DNA of 64,000 bases from positions 91,440 to 155,439 of the forward strand of contig NZ_JBGMWH010000009.1 of the NCBI RefSeq assembly GCF_041514305.1, in the 5' to 3' direction. This DNA is from Salinarimonas chemoclinalis (GTDB taxonomy: Bacteria; Pseudomonadota; Alphaproteobacteria; Rhizobiales; Beijerinckiaceae). A program made the translations under genes and the position numbers. Under the pieces are notes generated by a model. The model did not search any database. It was not told the origin of the DNA and was given only the letters and a program-made list of their open reading frames with translations. Of this stretch, positions 63,993 through 64,000 are shown piece after piece. Each line of letters begins with the position of its first letter. Positions within the stretch are counted from its first letter, which is position 1.

Positions 63993-64000
63993 TTTTCCCG

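Overview
The window comes from the chromosome of a motile, very GC-rich alphaproteobacterium. The lineage is visible in the genes: FliX, FlaF, FlbT, MotC, a DksA that has lost most of its zinc cysteines, CtrA-type TTAACCAT sites, and a Mic60 (mitofilin) homologue inside a hem operon. A glucosylglycerol (compatible solute) operon points to a salt-exposed organism. A Hyphomicrobiales bacterium such as a Salinarimonas relative would fit, but the genus is inference.

Layout. 1-5.4 kb: a partial ABC1 kinase and dksA, then fliX diverging from flgI-flgJ-flgN-like-flaG. 5.4-18.3 kb: one long minus-strand flagellar block, in transcription order fliF, fliH-like, motB, motC, fliK, lytic transglycosylase, flagellin 2, a GlcNAc-transferase, a GT2 glycosyltransferase, flagellin 1, flbT, flaF. 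18.4-22.7 kb: small accessory genes, namely a SemiSWEET, a DUF3775-like protein, a HAD hydrolase, an Xre-RES toxin-antitoxin pair, a GNAT enzyme and a BrnT-BrnA pair. 22.8-28.3 kb: plus-strand motA-fliM-DUF6468-fliN-fliG-flhB plus one unknown gene. 28.3-37.1 kb: threonine aldolase, then gltB and gltD separated by a second BrnT-BrnA module flanked by antitoxin-like remnants. 37.2-43.4 kb: a DUF1007 protein with a NicO metal exporter, a decayed phospholipase D gene, a REP-like inverted repeat, gamma-glutamyltransferase and a succinate-semialdehyde-type dehydrogenase. 43.6-45.5 kb: a sigma-54 promoter with glnK-amtB. 45.6-47.2 kb: prfC. 47.3-47.95 kb: two copies of a hairpin-rich element offset by exactly 356 bp. 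48.0-51.4 kb: the glucosylglycerol operon (dedicated gpsA, HAD phosphatase, ggpS), its genes joined by ATGA overlaps. 51.7-55.9 kb: a MarR/DMT divergent pair, rnd, a small hydrophilic protein, an alkyltransferase-like protein and an EVE-domain protein. 55.9-63.8 kb: tsaD-gpsA on minus, divergent from hemC-hemD-mic60-hemY. The window ends with tRNA-Thr(CGT).

How the parts work together. The flagellar genes supply the rod/P-ring parts, MS-ring, switch (FliM, FliN, FliG), stator (MotA, MotB), export gate (FlhB), hook-length control and filament. Two glycosyltransferases between the flagellin genes suggest a modified filament. FlgJ has only its rod domain, and a separate transglycosylase in the block could open the wall. 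Nitrogen assimilation is represented by gltBD and glnK-amtB. The most interesting items are the hairpin-rich repeat pair with a compensatory base-pair change, the three-gene glucosylglycerol operon, the Skp1-GlcNAc-transferase-like enzyme among the flagellins, and the toxin-antitoxin module inside gltBD.
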